From Providencia alcalifaciens (GTDB taxonomy: Bacteria > Pseudomonadota > Gammaproteobacteria > Enterobacterales > Enterobacteriaceae): 64,000 nucleotides of DNA. The notes under the pieces were generated by a model, which saw nothing but the letters and a program-made list of their open reading frames with translations, did no database searches and was not told where the DNA came from. The stretch lies in NCBI RefSeq assembly GCF_020271745.1, contig NZ_CP084296.1:1674001-1738000 (forward strand), given 5' to 3'. The translations under genes and the position numbers were made by a program. Below are positions 8,599-19,770 of the stretch, one piece after another (positions within the stretch are counted from its first letter, which is position 1; the number at the start of each line of letters is the position of its first letter).

Positions 8599-8934
8599 TA
8601 AAACAATAGATTATCCATAAAATACACAACCGGAAGAACAATTTAATTTAGTTATCCTGCTGTTATTTTACTCCATTGTATTTAAAGCATTTATTATCAA
8701 ATTTTGGATGTTGTTATATTCTTGTGAATATAATCCCATGATTTTTATATGGAAATTTTGTACTGAAAGTGGGTTACTTGACGTAAATAGGCTATTTTCC
8801 TGTCTTGGCTGTGCTATGATAGCCGCCCTTTTGTGATAGTTTATGGTTTTTGGGACGCGTTCTAATTGCTAACCACCACGAATTATGCATAAACAAAAAA
8901 CTTATAATGATAAAAATCAGTCGGATAGGCTACT

Positions 8935-9510
8935 ATGCTTTTACTTATTGATAATTACGATTCATTTACATACAACTTATACCAATATTTCTGCGAACTA
9001 GGGGCGGAAGTGCTGGTGAAACGTAATGACGAAATTACCATTGAAGAAATCGAACAATTGGCTCCAACCCATTTGGTCATTTCACCGGGCCCTTGCACGC
9101 CTGATGAAGCGGGAATTTCTCTGGAAGCGATAAAATATTTTGCCGGGAAATTACCCATCTTGGGGGTATGTTTAGGTCATCAAGCCATTGGGCAAGCTTT
9201 TGGTGCCTCTGTCGTGAAAGCACGAGAAGTGATGCACGGCAAAACGTCATCTATCCACCATAATCATCAAGGTGTATTTAAAGGACTTAATCGGCCTTTA
9301 ACGGTGACTCGCTATCACTCTTTAGTGATTGCGGCGGAAACACTACCAGCCTCTTTTGATGTCTCCGCGTGGTCACTGAATAATGGGGATATCGATGAAA
9401 TTATGGGGATCCGCCATAAAACCCTGCCAATTGAAGGGGTTCAATTCCACCCTGAAAGTATTCTCAGCGAACAAGGTCATGAGCTGTTGAGTAATTTTCT
9501 CAAATATTAG
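8935..9510 (+). CDS. pabA: Aminodeoxychorismate synthase, glutaminase subunit
   Basis: 191 residues. PabA supplies ammonia from glutamine to PabB, which aminates chorismate for p-aminobenzoate and folate synthesis. It is a class I glutamine amidotransferase with all of the triad: C79 in GVCLGHQ, H172 and E174 in FHPES. The similar TrpG is ruled out by context, because pabA-argD order is conserved with E. coli. It ends 131 bp before argD, which has its own arginine-regulated promoter. Confidence 0.94.
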   Translation: MLLLIDNYDSFTYNLYQYFCELGAEVLVKRNDEITIEEIEQLAPTHLVISPGPCTPDEAGISLEAIKYFAGKLPILGVCLGHQAIGQAFGASVVKAREVMHGKTSSIHHNHQGVFKGLNRPLTVTRYHSLVIAAETLPASFDVSAWSLNNGDIDEIMGIRHKTLPIEGVQFHPESILSEQGHELLSNFLKY

Positions 9511-9572
9511 TGGTTAATTTTTGCGAATAGCAAAATTAATTATGCATATTTTACCCTTGCCTATTGCTCTTT

Positions 9573-9611
9573 ATTGATTTTTTATTCATATTTGATGCTT
9601 ATATTTTCATT
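9573..9611 (+). promoter_or_regulatory. Pair of ARG boxes (ArgR operator) upstream of argD
   Basis: The 18-mer at 9573-9590 (ATTGATTTTTTATTCATA) fits the ARG-box consensus WNTGAATWWWWATTCANW with one mismatch. A weaker box at 9594-9611 follows after exactly 3 bp, the standard spacing for an ArgR hexamer. A possible -10 (TATATT, 9600-9605) lies inside the second box, so binding would block transcription. Confidence 0.72.
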
Positions 9612-9614
9612 TAA

Positions 9615-10856
<1,242 letters not shown>

Positions 10857-10866
10857 TTGTATTTTT

Positions 10867-10900
10867 ATAGTGACAGAAGCGAATTTGCCTCTGTCACTAT
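10867..10900. repeat. Hairpin between convergent argD and the 562-codon gene
   Basis: ATAGTGACAGA and TCTGTCACTAT form an 11-bp perfect stem around a 12-base loop. It lacks a T run after the stem on either strand, so it is not a classical terminator; it may stabilise either message end. Confidence 0.55.
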
Positions 10901-10910
10901 GGGAAGGAAA

Positions 10911-12563
10911 TTAGGCTTTTAACTTATGTTTCAGTGCTGCAACGTCATTTTTTGTTTCAATTATAAGCTGATTGACTGCCTGTTCCTCTTTTGTGGTTGT
11001 ATCGAGCATCGCTTGAGTTTCTTTCTTCATTGCTAACAATTTAGAAATTTGTTCATCAAGCTGTTTTATTTTTTGTTCTTTCTCTGCGCTAGTTGGCTTA
11101 GCTCGACGGGATGGATGAATATAACCCGTTGTACTGTGCCCTTTTGTTAATCGAGCCATTTTCTCTGCTTGGGTTTGTTCTAGGCCCACAGTTCTTCTAT
11201 TCGTCACTTTAGTTTTTACTGTGCTTTTTCTCGCAGCCATTGTGTGAGTATTAGCATGTGAGGATGATGACACTATGTTTTCTTTACTTACTTGGGTACT
11301 GGCTAAAGGTATATTCTTTTGTGGAGAGCCATATTTTTTACTTTCAATTCCAGACTGTTCATTCGGATTCATTTCTTCTTTTGGTGAAAGTAAATTTGCT
11401 CGCAGTTTCTTTTGAGGCGTAAATGACTTCTGAGTTTCATTTGATGAACGGCTTATATCTGATTTATACCCCGAGGAATCAGAGTTTAAGCTTTCATTGC
11501 TAGAAGATAGTTTACTTTCTCGTTCGTTCAATGAATCCATATCTTTAAGAAGTCGATTTATTGATTTCATATCAGTTTTATCGACAAGTAATTTATCGAG
11601 TTGATGAGTTGATGGAGTTGCTAAGCTAACAAGACGACGGGTAATTTTTTCTTGTAAACTATCTTGAATATTATTGGTATCATCATTCCATTCAAGCTCA
11701 TCATTGAACTCAAATTCATTATTATTGTTCTTTGTTTTATTCTCATCTATTTTTTTTGAGATAGAGATTTTTGGTATTATGCTAGATGCTGCCTCTTTTC
11801 TTATTTTCTCTTCATCCGCTTTTATTGTGTTTTTCTTATCGGTCTCTATTTTTTTCAGTTGCTCAGCTAGGTTAGCTTTTAATGATTTTAGCGTGTTAAG
11901 GTTATTTTCAACCTTTTGAGTTGATGCGGTATTCCGATAAGTGATTACATTGTTTTCTTTTGTTATTTCATGTTTTTTTTGGGTTTCGGTTTCCTTTTTA
12001 AAGGTGACTGAAAATTGTTCATTATTATTTTTTTTAAAGATGTTTTTTAAATAGCGAATACCTTTTTCATGGGTTGATTTTATTTCTAATATTAAATTTG
12101 AGAATCGGTTTGATGAACGTTTTAAATTAAATTCTTTAAAAACGTTAGTTTCTGGAACACTTATTTTATCAATTAGCATTAGTTCGGCATCCTGTTTTTC
12201 ATTAATAAGGGGCTCATTTTTTATTGAGACGGAATGGTTGAAAATACGTGGGGATTTAAGAATTAAAAAATGACCATTAGCTTCAATTGCCTCATGGTAT
12301 TTATAGGGAAGTGTTATTTTCTCTACTGGAGGCGAGTATTTAATTAGATTAATTTCTTTTTGTTCACTTGGCTCAAAATGACAAGTCGATACGGCGAAAT
12401 GCTTTTTTTGATAATGTAAATTAGATAGGCGATTATTATCGGGTATGCATGAGCCAATATTACTGGTTTTTTTTATTTTATTAGATAATGATGAAGTGGC
12501 TATGGTTTTATTATCATTGATATTAATGATACTTTCGCTTCTTGGATTAATATTTTTAATCAT
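10911..12563 (-). CDS. Unrecognised disordered, Lys/Asn/Ser-rich protein with C-terminal coiled coil
   Basis: 550 residues from the ATG at 12563, preceded by a weak AAGAG; a GTG at 12599 would give 562. I do not recognise the family. No signal peptide or membrane segment is visible. Most of it is low-complexity and rich in Lys, Asn, Ser and Glu, suggesting disorder. The last 65 or so residues (from AEKEQKIKQLDEQISKLLAM) form a heptad-like coiled coil, preceded by a basic stretch (HPSRRAKPT). Base composition is much more AT-rich than argD or crp, most strongly in the 5' half, which suggests acquisition. It sits where E. coli has yhfK. A secreted effector or a cytoskeletal or phage-derived protein are possible; nothing decides. 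Confidence 0.75.
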   Translation of the reverse strand: MIKNINPRSESIININDNKTIATSSLSNKIKKTSNIGSCIPDNNRLSNLHYQKKHFAVSTCHFEPSEQKEINLIKYSPPVEKITLPYKYHEAIEANGHFLILKSPRIFNHSVSIKNEPLINEKQDAELMLIDKISVPETNVFKEFNLKRSSNRFSNLILEIKSTHEKGIRYLKNIFKKNNNEQFSVTFKKETETQKKHEITKENNVITYRNTASTQKVENNLNTLKSLKANLAEQLKKIETDKKNTIKADEEKIRKEAASSIIPKISISKKIDENKTKNNNNEFEFNDELEWNDDTNNIQDSLQEKITRRLVSLATPSTHQLDKLLVDKTDMKSINRLLKDMDSLNERESKLSSSNESLNSDSSGYKSDISRSSNETQKSFTPQKKLRANLLSPKEEMNPNEQSGIESKKYGSPQKNIPLASTQVSKENIVSSSSHANTHTMAARKSTVKTKVTNRRTVGLEQTQAEKMARLTKGHSTTGYIHPSRRAKPTSAEKEQKIKQLDEQISKLLAMKKETQAMLDTTTKEEQAVNQLIIETKNDVAALKHKLKA

Positions 12564-12693
12564 CGTGTTGTAAACTCTTAATAATGGTTTAGTTACCACT
12601 ATATTAGTTTGACAATTAACTATAATTATATAAAGAAACGATACTCATCAATGAGAGTATATAGATGAGAGGGGGAAATAAAGGACCCTAAGT

Positions 12694-12730
12694 AAAAAAA
12701 TAGCTTTGTACATGAAGTATAAAGCTATTT
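12694..12730 (-). terminator. Rho-independent terminator after crp
   Basis: On the minus strand AAATAGCTTT-13-base loop-AAAGCTATTT is followed by a run of T (the A run at 12694-12700). It closes crp and shields the AT-rich gene downstream. Confidence 0.85.
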
Positions 12731-12773
12731 CAATATCGAAGCCCCACCAAGAAAGGCGAGGCTAACAGGCGAA

Positions 12774-13406
12774 TCAGCGAGTACCGTAAACGACAATCGT
12801 TTTGCCGTGTGCGGAGATTAAGTTTTGATCTTCCAGCATTTTTAAAATACGACCGACAGTTTCGCGAGAACAACCTACGATTTGACCGATTTCCTGACGA
12901 GTAATTTTGATTTGCATACCGTCTGGGTGAGTCATCGCATCAGGTTGTTTAGCTAAATTCAATAATGTTTGAGCAATACGACCAGTAACATCTAAGAATG
13001 CAAGGTTACCCACTTTTTCGGACGTGGTTTGCAAACGACTCGCCATTTGCGCAGAAAGGCGCATCAGGATATCTGGATTGACTTGAATCAGCTGACGGAA
13101 TTTTTTGTAAGAAATTTCCGCGACTTCGCAAGCAACTTTCGCGCGAACCCACGCAGTACGTTCTTGTCCTTCTTCAAATAACCCAAGTTCGCCAATGAAA
13201 TCTCCCTGATTTAAATAAGAGAGAATCATTTCCTTGCCTTCTTCATCTTTGATTAAAACAGCCACTGAACCTTTAACAATGTAGTAAAGGGTTTCTGCTT
13301 TTTCACCCTGATGGATCAGAGTGCTCTTGGATGGATACTTATGAATATGGCAGTGTGACAAAAACCATTCAAGAGTAGGGTCTGTTTGTGGCTTGCCGAG
13401 AACCAT
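12774..13406 (-). CDS. crp: cAMP receptor protein
   Basis: 210 residues, near-identical to E. coli CRP. The N-terminal cyclic-nucleotide domain has [19 protein letters not shown], with the conserved Glu and Arg that hold cAMP, then the long dimer helix. The C-terminal winged helix reads [21 protein letters not shown], whose Arg-Glu-x3-Arg recognition residues are kept, so the usual TGTGA-N6-TCACA target is expected. It is divergent from yhfA across 324 bp. Targets seen in this window include a site at 19579-19594. Confidence 0.98.
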   Translation of the reverse strand: MVLGKPQTDPTLEWFLSHCHIHKYPSKSTLIHQGEKAETLYYIVKGSVAVLIKDEEGKEMILSYLNQGDFIGELGLFEEGQERTAWVRAKVACEVAEISYKKFRQLIQVNPDILMRLSAQMASRLQTTSEKVGNLAFLDVTGRIAQTLLNLAKQPDAMTHPDGMQIKITRQEIGQIVGCSRETVGRILKMLEDQNLISAHGKTIVVYGTR

Positions 13407-13600
13407 TAGCGTTATCCTCTGTATGTTATTGCAACCTTTCGAAAAGTAGGGAAAGGCTGACTTTAAAGTGTCTAGCTTAGCATATTAAGTCACATTGATG
13501 CCTATTATTAATAATCGCCCTAGGTCAATGCAAATTAATATCAATTGTATAATATAATCAATTAAATCGTTGAGTATTGATCTTCATCCTATCAACTAAC

Positions 13601-13695
13601 CATTGTTTGTATCATATCCAATGCAGAAAGTCTCTCCTGTATCGCTTCAGCCTAATAATGCTGATATAACATTGTTTAGATATATGGAACAATGT
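13601..13695. repeat. Two related dyads in the crp-yhfA intergenic region
   Basis: A perfect inverted repeat ACATTGTT-11 bases-AACAATGT lies at 13669-13695. A looser relative (CATTG...CAATG, sharing CATTGTTT and the ATAT centre) lies at 13601-13623. They may be operator sites for yhfA or crp. The rest of 13407-13730 holds no gene. Confidence 0.4.
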
Positions 13696-13730
13696 GGCGA
13701 TAAATATCACTATTTTCGAGAGGAATAAAA

Positions 13731-14135
13731 ATGGAAGCACGCGTAAAGTGGGTTGAAGGGCTCTCTTTTTTAGGTGAGTCGGCATCAGGTCATCAAATCA
13801 TGATGGATGGTAATGCAGGCGATAAAGCGCCAAGCCCGATGGAAATGGTTCTAATGGCGGCAGGTGGATGCAGTGCGATTGATGTGGTTTCTATTTTACA
13901 AAAAGGTCGTCAGGATATTGTTGATTGTGAAGTGAAATTAACTTCACAGCGTCGTGAAGAAGCCCCGCGTTATTTTACGGACATCAACCTGCACTTTATT
14001 GTGACGGGACGTGAATTAACGGACAAAGTGGTGGAGCGAGCGGTTCAACTTTCGGCAGAAAAATATTGTTCCGTTGCTATCATGTTAGAAAAAACGGTTA
14101 ACGTAACTCATAGCTTCGAAATTAAAACACCGTAA
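13731..14135 (+). CDS. yhfA: OsmC family protein YhfA
   Basis: 134 residues, OsmC/Ohr fold. The two reactive cysteines typical of the family are in AAGGCSAIDVVSIL (about 46) and EKYCSVAIM (about 113), so a peroxide-reducing role is possible; the true substrate of YhfA is not known. It is cytoplasmic and divergent from crp as in E. coli. A GAGAGGAA Shine-Dalgarno sequence precedes the ATG. It ends at a hairpin shared with convergent prkB. Confidence 0.92.
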   Translation: MEARVKWVEGLSFLGESASGHQIMMDGNAGDKAPSPMEMVLMAAGGCSAIDVVSILQKGRQDIVDCEVKLTSQRREEAPRYFTDINLHFIVTGRELTDKVVERAVQLSAEKYCSVAIMLEKTVNVTHSFEIKTP

Positions 14136-14151
14136 TTGTTTTCTTGATATT

Positions 14152-14186
14152 AAGATGCTTATCGATAATTAAGATAAGCATCTTGT
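14152..14186. terminator. Terminator between yhfA and prkB
   Basis: AAGATGCTTATC (14152-14163) pairs with GATAAGCATCTT (14173-14184), followed by GTTATTTAT. A 12-bp stem with a T-rich but broken tail, between convergent genes. Confidence 0.65.
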
Positions 14187-14214
14187 TATTTATCTCTTTA
14201 ATGAGAACCTCAAA

Positions 14215-15081
14215 CTACCCATTTCGCTGTTTCATTAGTTTTTCCACTAATGGCATCATAATCAGCTCCATCGCGAGTCCTAATTTCCCACCGGGTACCA
14301 CAATGGTATTTATCGCTGAAATAAACGAGCCATTTAACATGGATAATAAATAAGGAAAATCGATATGATCTAACCCTCTAAAGCGAATAACGATAAAACT
14401 TTCGTCCTGTGAAGGAATTGCTTTGGCAGAAAAAGGGTTAGAGGTGTCAACGGTAGGAACCCGCTGGAAGTTAATATGGGTACGAGAAAACTGTGGCGTA
14501 ATATAGTTAATATAATCCCCCATCGAACGTACAACCGAGTCCATCACGGCTTCGCGGGAGTGTCCCCGCTCGGTGGTATCGCGGATCAATTTTTGAATCC
14601 ATTCAAGGTTAACAATCGGCACCACACCCACAAGTAAATCAACATGTTGTGCAACATCGTGCTCAGGGGTAACAACGCCACCATGTAATCCTTCATAAAA
14701 CAGCACATCGGTATTGGCTGGCAGGGATTCCCACGGAGTAAACGTACCGGGTTGCAGACCATAGGGCACGGCTTCATCGTAAGTATGTAAATATTTTCGA
14801 GACTGACCACTGCCAGTTTTAGCATAGTCAATTAGGGTCTGTTCAAGTAGAGAAAAATCGTTGGCCTCAGGGCCAAAATAGCTGATATGGCGCCCTTGCT
14901 CGCGGGCTTTACGAATGGCCATGTCCATTTCAGGGCGGGTATAACGATGAAAACTATCTCCCTCAAGAGTGGCAGGGTGGATATTTAATTGATGGAAAAT
15001 TTTACGAAAAGCTTGGCTCGTTGAGGTTGTTCCTGCGCCACTCGAACCCGTCACTGCAATAATCGGATGCTTCTTCGACAT
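14215..15081 (-). CDS. prkB: Putative phosphoribulokinase PrkB
   Basis: 288 residues with a Walker A loop GSSGAGTTST (about residues 13-22) near the N-terminus and the phosphoribulokinase/uridine kinase fold. The same protein is conserved beside crp and yhfA in many enterobacteria, although they lack a Calvin cycle, so its substrate is unknown. ATG at 15081. It is downstream of yheT-yheU on the same strand with a 49-bp gap and may be co-transcribed with them. Confidence 0.93.
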   Translation of the reverse strand: MSKKHPIIAVTGSSGAGTTSTSQAFRKIFHQLNIHPATLEGDSFHRYTRPEMDMAIRKAREQGRHISYFGPEANDFSLLEQTLIDYAKTGSGQSRKYLHTYDEAVPYGLQPGTFTPWESLPANTDVLFYEGLHGGVVTPEHDVAQHVDLLVGVVPIVNLEWIQKLIRDTTERGHSREAVMDSVVRSMGDYINYITPQFSRTHINFQRVPTVDTSNPFSAKAIPSQDESFIVIRFRGLDHIDFPYLLSMLNGSFISAINTIVVPGGKLGLAMELIMMPLVEKLMKQRNG

Positions 15082-15130
15082 AGTGGACTCCCATGTTTTA
15101 CGCCATGACCACTATTTTTGAGAAACAGCG

Positions 15131-15349
15131 CTACGGGCGAAACTGGTTATTAGGCATGAAATTTACCGACTCATGTAACTCAGACCAGACTAGCACAATT
15201 TCGCCGGAAACTAACTGCCGTTTCACATCATTGACTTTGTCTTGCAAGCTTTTTTCGTGAACGCCGTAATCGGTTCCTTCGCGTAAAACATAACTCTCAA
15301 TAAGGTTTTCAAGGGTTTCAGGGGCGAGATCTTTCCACGGAATAATCAT
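15131..15349 (-). CDS. yheU: YheU family protein (UPF0270)
   Basis: 72 residues beginning [19 protein letters not shown], the UPF0270 signature. No membrane segment and no assigned function. Its ATG overlaps the yheT stop by 4 bases (ATGA), so it is translationally coupled to yheT. Confidence 0.93.
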   Translation of the reverse strand: MIIPWKDLAPETLENLIESYVLREGTDYGVHEKSLQDKVNDVKRQLVSGEIVLVWSELHESVNFMPNNQFRP

Positions 15350-16329
15350 GATTTTTGCTCATTCAAATACGCAGTTAGCCACAGGGGAATACGAGTTTCT
15401 AACCACATTTGAGGCTTTCTAAAACTGCCGCCGACAAAACCTACGTGACCACCATGTTCTGTCATTTGGTATTCAATATTTTCGGGTAAATGGCTTAAAT
15501 CAGGCACGACTTCAGGCGCCATAAACGGGTCGTCTTTCGCGTGAATAATTAGGGTTGGCTTAGTAATTTGAGATAATTTAGGCAGCGCACTGCATTTTTG
15601 ATAATAATCCGCAGCATCATCAAAACCATGAATACGCGCGGTGATCACATCATCGAATTCACGAATGCGTTTTAACTGCTTAAGCTGCAACAAATTAAGA
15701 GGGAGTGAACCGGGATAACGCACCAGTTTGCGGGTGGCGTTACGTTTCAATCCATTTAATAGGTAGCGTTGATAGAGCTGAGAAATTCCTTTTTCCATTT
15801 TCATGGAGCAGGCCTCGAGCATTAATGGCGCCGAGACAACGACACCGGCATCTAATTCAGCATTCTCACCGTTTTCAGCTAAATAACAGGCGAGCATATT
15901 ACCGCCAAGGGAATAGCCGACCGCCGCAGTGGGGGCATCACCCCATGTCTGTTTTAACCAATGTAAAAAATAGCGGGCATCACTGGTTTCACCTGAATGA
16001 TAAATACGTTTTTGGCGATTAGGTTCACCGCTGCATCCTCTAAAATGCATGATCACGCCGAGCCACCCTTGTTTTTGGGCGCTTTCTAACATCCCGTGGG
16101 CATAGGGGCTTTTAAAATTTCCTTCCAACCCATGAAAAATCACTAAACGAGGCTTTTCGCTTGCTTGTTCTGGGTTTTCACTCCAAGCAAGATCGATAAA
16201 ATCACCGTCAGGCAATTCTAATCGCTGCCAGGTTGGGATAATTTTCGGAGTACGACGAAAGATCCTTGGCAATAAAGTTTGGAGGTGTGGGTTCTTTGCC
16301 CAGCTCATAGGGCGGAAATTTTCTGACAT
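15346..16329 (-). CDS. yheT: Alpha/beta hydrolase YheT
   Basis: 327 residues, in the YheT/ABHD1-3 esterase group. The oxyanion segment is VIFHGLEGN, and the nucleophile is in GYSLGGNML (GxSxG) near residue 143; the Asp ([10 protein letters not shown]) and His ([11 protein letters not shown]) of the triad are visible. Substrate is unknown, probably an acyl ester. It begins the yheT-yheU-prkB run. In E. coli its divergent neighbour is yheS; here 9 kb of other genes separate them. Confidence 0.94.
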   Translation of the reverse strand: MSENFRPMSWAKNPHLQTLLPRIFRRTPKIIPTWQRLELPDGDFIDLAWSENPEQASEKPRLVIFHGLEGNFKSPYAHGMLESAQKQGWLGVIMHFRGCSGEPNRQKRIYHSGETSDARYFLHWLKQTWGDAPTAAVGYSLGGNMLACYLAENGENAELDAGVVVSAPLMLEACSMKMEKGISQLYQRYLLNGLKRNATRKLVRYPGSLPLNLLQLKQLKRIREFDDVITARIHGFDDAADYYQKCSALPKLSQITKPTLIIHAKDDPFMAPEVVPDLSHLPENIEYQMTEHGGHVGFVGGSFRKPQMWLETRIPLWLTAYLNEQKS

Positions 16330-16441
16330 GGCCTTATTTTTTATCTAGTGGAACGCTTGTGAGTCACATAACATACTGTTATTTTTCTGTGATGCAAGTA
16401 AACAAATTTAGAAACAATTTAGGTTGAGGAACATAGTATAA

Positions 16442-17047
16442 ATGACTCTGGGGCTAATTTTTTCGCTTTTTACGTTTTTATTCATTGCAGCAGTCACACC
16501 CGGCCCTAACAACATGTTGTTGACCTCTTGTGCAGCTAACTACGGTTTTCGTCGCAGTATCCAATTATTATTAGGAATAATGCTGGGAATGCAGTCAATT
16601 TTATATTTGTCTGCCTTCGGTGTTGCCGCGTTATTACTATTATATCCTGCAATTTATATTGTGCTGAAAATCATTGGTAGTGTTTATTTATTATGGCTAG
16701 CGTGGAAAACTGCCACCGCCAGCTACGAGCCACTCAAAACAGACAGTAAAGTGTCTAAAAGCGTCACTTGGTTTCAAGGCGGACTGTTGCAGTTCTTAAA
16801 CCCGAAAGCGTGGATGATGGGGTTAGGTGCAGTAGGGAGTTTTAGTCTTCCAGGCGAGTTATTTACTCAGTCGATCATTGTGATGAGCATCGCTTTTGTG
16901 ATTGTGAATTTTGTCGCGGGCTTGATTTGGATGGGCTTCGGTTCCTTGATTGGGGTTTTCCTACGTCGCCGCCGCGCATGGTTTATTTTCAACCTAGTGA
17001 TGGGGATACTGACCGCCGCGTGTGTGCCGCTAATTTGGTTTGAATAA
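16442..17047 (+). CDS. LysE/RhtB family amino acid exporter
   Basis: 201 residues, about six hydrophobic segments, with the family N-terminal motif AAVTPGPNNMLL (about residues 17-28) and the conserved FLNPKAW near residue 119. Such inner-membrane proteins export amino acids or their derivatives; the substrate cannot be told from sequence. It is a single gene between divergent yheT and a strong terminator shared with murP, at the left edge of the interval absent from the E. coli yheT-yheS junction. Confidence 0.9.
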   Translation: MTLGLIFSLFTFLFIAAVTPGPNNMLLTSCAANYGFRRSIQLLLGIMLGMQSILYLSAFGVAALLLLYPAIYIVLKIIGSVYLLWLAWKTATASYEPLKTDSKVSKSVTWFQGGLLQFLNPKAWMMGLGAVGSFSLPGELFTQSIIVMSIAFVIVNFVAGLIWMGFGSLIGVFLRRRRAWFIFNLVMGILTAACVPLIWFE

Positions 17048-17063
17048 GTTTTTCGCGCAGAAT

Positions 17064-17088
17064 AAAGGCACCTAAGGTGCCTTTTTTT
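17064..17088. terminator. Bidirectional terminator between the LysE gene and murP
   Basis: AAAGGCACC-TAA-GGTGCCTTT followed by TTTT on the plus strand. The leading AAA gives only a short T tract on the minus strand, so it acts best on the LysE-type gene. Confidence 0.85.
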
Positions 17089-17110
17089 GCTTTTCAATCC
17101 ATACTATTCT

Positions 17111-18580
17111 CTAGTCTAAATCGACATTTTTACTACCGAACAGATAAGTGAAAATAAACCCGCACAGATAAGAGACTAAGACACCCCCAGCATACACCGC
17201 CATTGCAGGAAGCACACCTTGGTCTGACGTCATGAGTGGAATCGCGATTAATCCTGAAGGACCGAATACGGTATTTAACCCAACAGGTAAACCCATCCAC
17301 GCGATAGCACCGATAAAGAAACCACCAGCAGCGCCCCCTAAACAGGCAGTGACAAACGGTTTCACGCGCGGTAACGTCACCCCGTAAATTAAGGGCTCAC
17401 CAATACCTAAGAAGCCGGGGAATAGGGCACCACCAATTTGACTACGGGTAACAGAGCCTTTTTTGGCTTTCACGTACAGCGCTAATGCGGCACCCACTTG
17501 ACCTGCACCCGCCATCGCTAAGATTGGGAATAACGAGTTAAACCCTTGGGCTTCCACTAACGCGACATACACCGGAATAAAGCCTTGGTGGACACCGAAC
17601 ATCACCGCAATTAAGAACAGACCCGCTAATACGGCTGTGCCAATAGGGTTTCCATTTAAGTGCATGAATAACCAAGACATCCCTTCGAATAACCACACGC
17701 CGATAGGCATGATAAAAACAAAGGTCGCCGCACCGACGATTAACAGCGTAATCGTTGAGGTTAAAATAATATCCAAACTGGCCGGAATGATTTTGCGTAC
17801 TTGTTTTTCAACCCAAGCACCAAAAATACAGGCAATTAGGATCCCGATAATATTGCCTCTCGGGTCGATATACCAACCAAAGAAGTCTGTCATGCCGGAA
17901 TAGAAGCCTTTAGTGGCTGCTGGGTCGTAACCTAGAATAAACAGCGCAGCGATAATGGCACCGTTAACACCGCTTCCCCCAAACGCTTTTTGGGCGTTAT
18001 AACCAATCAACAATCCCATAAAGGTGAATAACCCTTTACCGAAGACACTCATATACGCAATTAAGCTTTTGAGGTGGGCAAGTTGGGTTGAATCCGCAGG
18101 AAATAAGTTTTGGTTTGCCGATAATAATGTGAGTAATGATGCCAAACCCATTAATAGACCTGCGCCGATAAAGCCCGGAATCAATGGGGTAAAAATAGTC
18201 GCAAATTTAGATAAAAAGCGATGAATGGCGCTGGTTTGTTTCTTCTTCAACTGCTGTTTATTGGCAGAAGCAATCTCTTTCAGATCTTGGGTCGCAGTAG
18301 CGTCATGAGCTTCATCCGCTTCGCCATTTTCTAACATTTGCTTCATTAAATCCGCGGCTGCTTGGGCTTTTCCTGGACCTAAAACAATTTGCAGCTGGTC
18401 GTCACTTTCAATCACGCCCAGTACGCCGGGGATTTTTTTGATTTCGGTTTTATCGATAAACTGATCATCATGTAAGGTGAGCCGTAAACGCGTCATGCAG
18501 TTACCACACTGCTTGATATTGCGACCGCCACCCACGTGTTGCAGGATCTGCTGTATCATTTCATTTGTTATTTTAGCCAT
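17111..18580 (-). CDS. murP: PTS N-acetylmuramic acid transporter EIIBC
   Basis: 489 residues. EIIB domain first (about 1-90), with the phosphorylated cysteine C28 in GNCMTRLRL; then a linker and the glucose-family EIIC membrane domain (about 120-480) with [10 protein letters not shown]. It imports MurNAc and gives MurNAc-6-phosphate, needing EIIA-Glc (Crr) because no EIIA domain is present. It follows murQ by 27 bp, in the same operon. Reading the insert as a cell-wall sugar salvage unit is supported by murQ and murR beside it. Confidence 0.95.
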   Translation of the reverse strand: MAKITNEMIQQILQHVGGGRNIKQCGNCMTRLRLTLHDDQFIDKTEIKKIPGVLGVIESDDQLQIVLGPGKAQAAADLMKQMLENGEADEAHDATATQDLKEIASANKQQLKKKQTSAIHRFLSKFATIFTPLIPGFIGAGLLMGLASLLTLLSANQNLFPADSTQLAHLKSLIAYMSVFGKGLFTFMGLLIGYNAQKAFGGSGVNGAIIAALFILGYDPAATKGFYSGMTDFFGWYIDPRGNIIGILIACIFGAWVEKQVRKIIPASLDIILTSTITLLIVGAATFVFIMPIGVWLFEGMSWLFMHLNGNPIGTAVLAGLFLIAVMFGVHQGFIPVYVALVEAQGFNSLFPILAMAGAGQVGAALALYVKAKKGSVTRSQIGGALFPGFLGIGEPLIYGVTLPRVKPFVTACLGGAAGGFFIGAIAWMGLPVGLNTVFGPSGLIAIPLMTSDQGVLPAMAVYAGGVLVSYLCGFIFTYLFGSKNVDLD

Positions 18581-18607
18581 ACTGTTTCTCTCATAGAGAT
18601 CCGCTGA

Positions 18608-19519
18608 TTAGACGGATTTTGCGATGTTGAGGGCAGTGCGAATAAAGCCATTATTTTTAGCGAGTAATTGACGAGCTTCATCGGCATTTAAGCCAGATAA
18701 AATCATCAAAATCGCGGTCTTACAGTGTCTATCACATTGTTGTAATGCAGATTCTGCGCTTTGGCGGTCACATTCAGTTGCTTCCATCACAATTTTAGTT
18801 TGGCGTTCAATGAGCTTGGCGTTAGTCGCCTCCACATCTACCATTAAATTGCCAAAGACTTTGCCGATGCGGATCATCGCCCCGGTGGTGATCATATTTA
18901 AAATCAGTTTTTGTGCGGTTCCTGCTTTCATGCGCGAAGAGCCAGTGACAACTTCAGCACCCACAATCGGGGTGATGGCAATGTCAGCAGCTTGGGAGAC
19001 AGGGCTATCAGGGTTACAGCTAATCGAGGCAACGGTTGCACCTAAGGAGCGTGCATATTTCATGGCACCCAGAACATAAGGCGTTCGGCCACTGGCGGCG
19101 ATCCCAACTAAAATATCTTTTTGATTAAAATCGATATTCTTTAAGTTTTGCTCCCCTAATTCGGGTTTATCTTCTGCATTTTCAACCGCACGGAAGATAG
19201 CTTGGTGACCACCCGCAATCAGGCCAATAACTTGTTCATGAGGGGTTCCATAGGTTGGTGGGCATTCACTGGCATCGAGTATCCCTAAACGTCCCGAGGT
19301 ACCCGCACCAGAATAAATCAGACGACCACCTTGTTGGAAAGCTGCCGCAACTTTATCGACCAATTGTGCAATTTGCGGTAAGGTTTTTTCGACAGCCAAA
19401 GGGACTTTTTTATCTTCATTGTTGATTACTTGAAGCATTTCAATGGTAGATAATTGGTCAATGTGGGTACTGGCTTCGTTACGGCTTTCCGTGACCATCT
19501 TGCTTAAATCAATCGACAT
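18608..19519 (-). CDS. murQ: N-acetylmuramic acid 6-phosphate etherase
   Basis: 303 residues. MurQ removes the lactyl ether from MurNAc-6-P to give GlcNAc-6-P and D-lactate. The SIS-domain sugar-phosphate site is [17 protein letters not shown] (about 69-85). Glu85 and Glu116 correspond to the catalytic acids described in E. coli (E83 and E114). It has an AGGAG Shine-Dalgarno sequence and is the first gene of murQ-murP, divergent from murR, with a CRP site in between. Confidence 0.96.
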   Translation of the reverse strand: MSIDLSKMVTESRNEASTHIDQLSTIEMLQVINNEDKKVPLAVEKTLPQIAQLVDKVAAAFQQGGRLIYSGAGTSGRLGILDASECPPTYGTPHEQVIGLIAGGHQAIFRAVENAEDKPELGEQNLKNIDFNQKDILVGIAASGRTPYVLGAMKYARSLGATVASISCNPDSPVSQAADIAITPIVGAEVVTGSSRMKAGTAQKLILNMITTGAMIRIGKVFGNLMVDVEATNAKLIERQTKIVMEATECDRQSAESALQQCDRHCKTAILMILSGLNADEARQLLAKNNGFIRTALNIAKSV

Positions 19520-19558
19520 AGTAATAACTCCTTAAACGTATCATGAGGGGTATGCTAT

Positions 19559-19594
19559 GGAATTATTTATTCCTTTGATGTGATGAGTATCACG
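19559..19594 (-). promoter_or_regulatory. murQP control region: CRP site and possible MurR dyad
   Basis: TGTGATGAGTATCACG (19579-19594) fits the CRP consensus in 9 of its 10 half-site bases. Nearer to murQ is a small dyad GGAAT-TATTT-ATTCC (19559-19573), similar to RpiR-family operators; a partial copy GGAATAATTTATT is near 19712. In E. coli murQP needs CRP and is repressed by MurR. The CRP site is clear; the MurR site is an inference. Confidence 0.65.
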
Positions 19595-19770
19595 GTGTTA
19601 TCTATTCTCTCTTGCCAATATAGGTGAATAAATTTGCATATTTATCACTCGATAAAATAATAGCAATTTGAATTATAATGATTAATTATCAAGCATTGAG
19701 TTTTTATTGAAGGAATAATTTATTTGTAAATTTATTATGTTGATGAAGGTTTATCTTCTTGAGGGCTACT

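Noticed and set aside
10867-10900. Intrinsic terminator for argD
   Set aside because: The stem is perfect but there is no T run on either strand, so it is listed only as a hairpin.
10911-12599. Reading the 562-codon gene as a phage tail or type III effector
   Set aside because: Disorder and coiled coil alone do not support a named function, and no motif was recognised.
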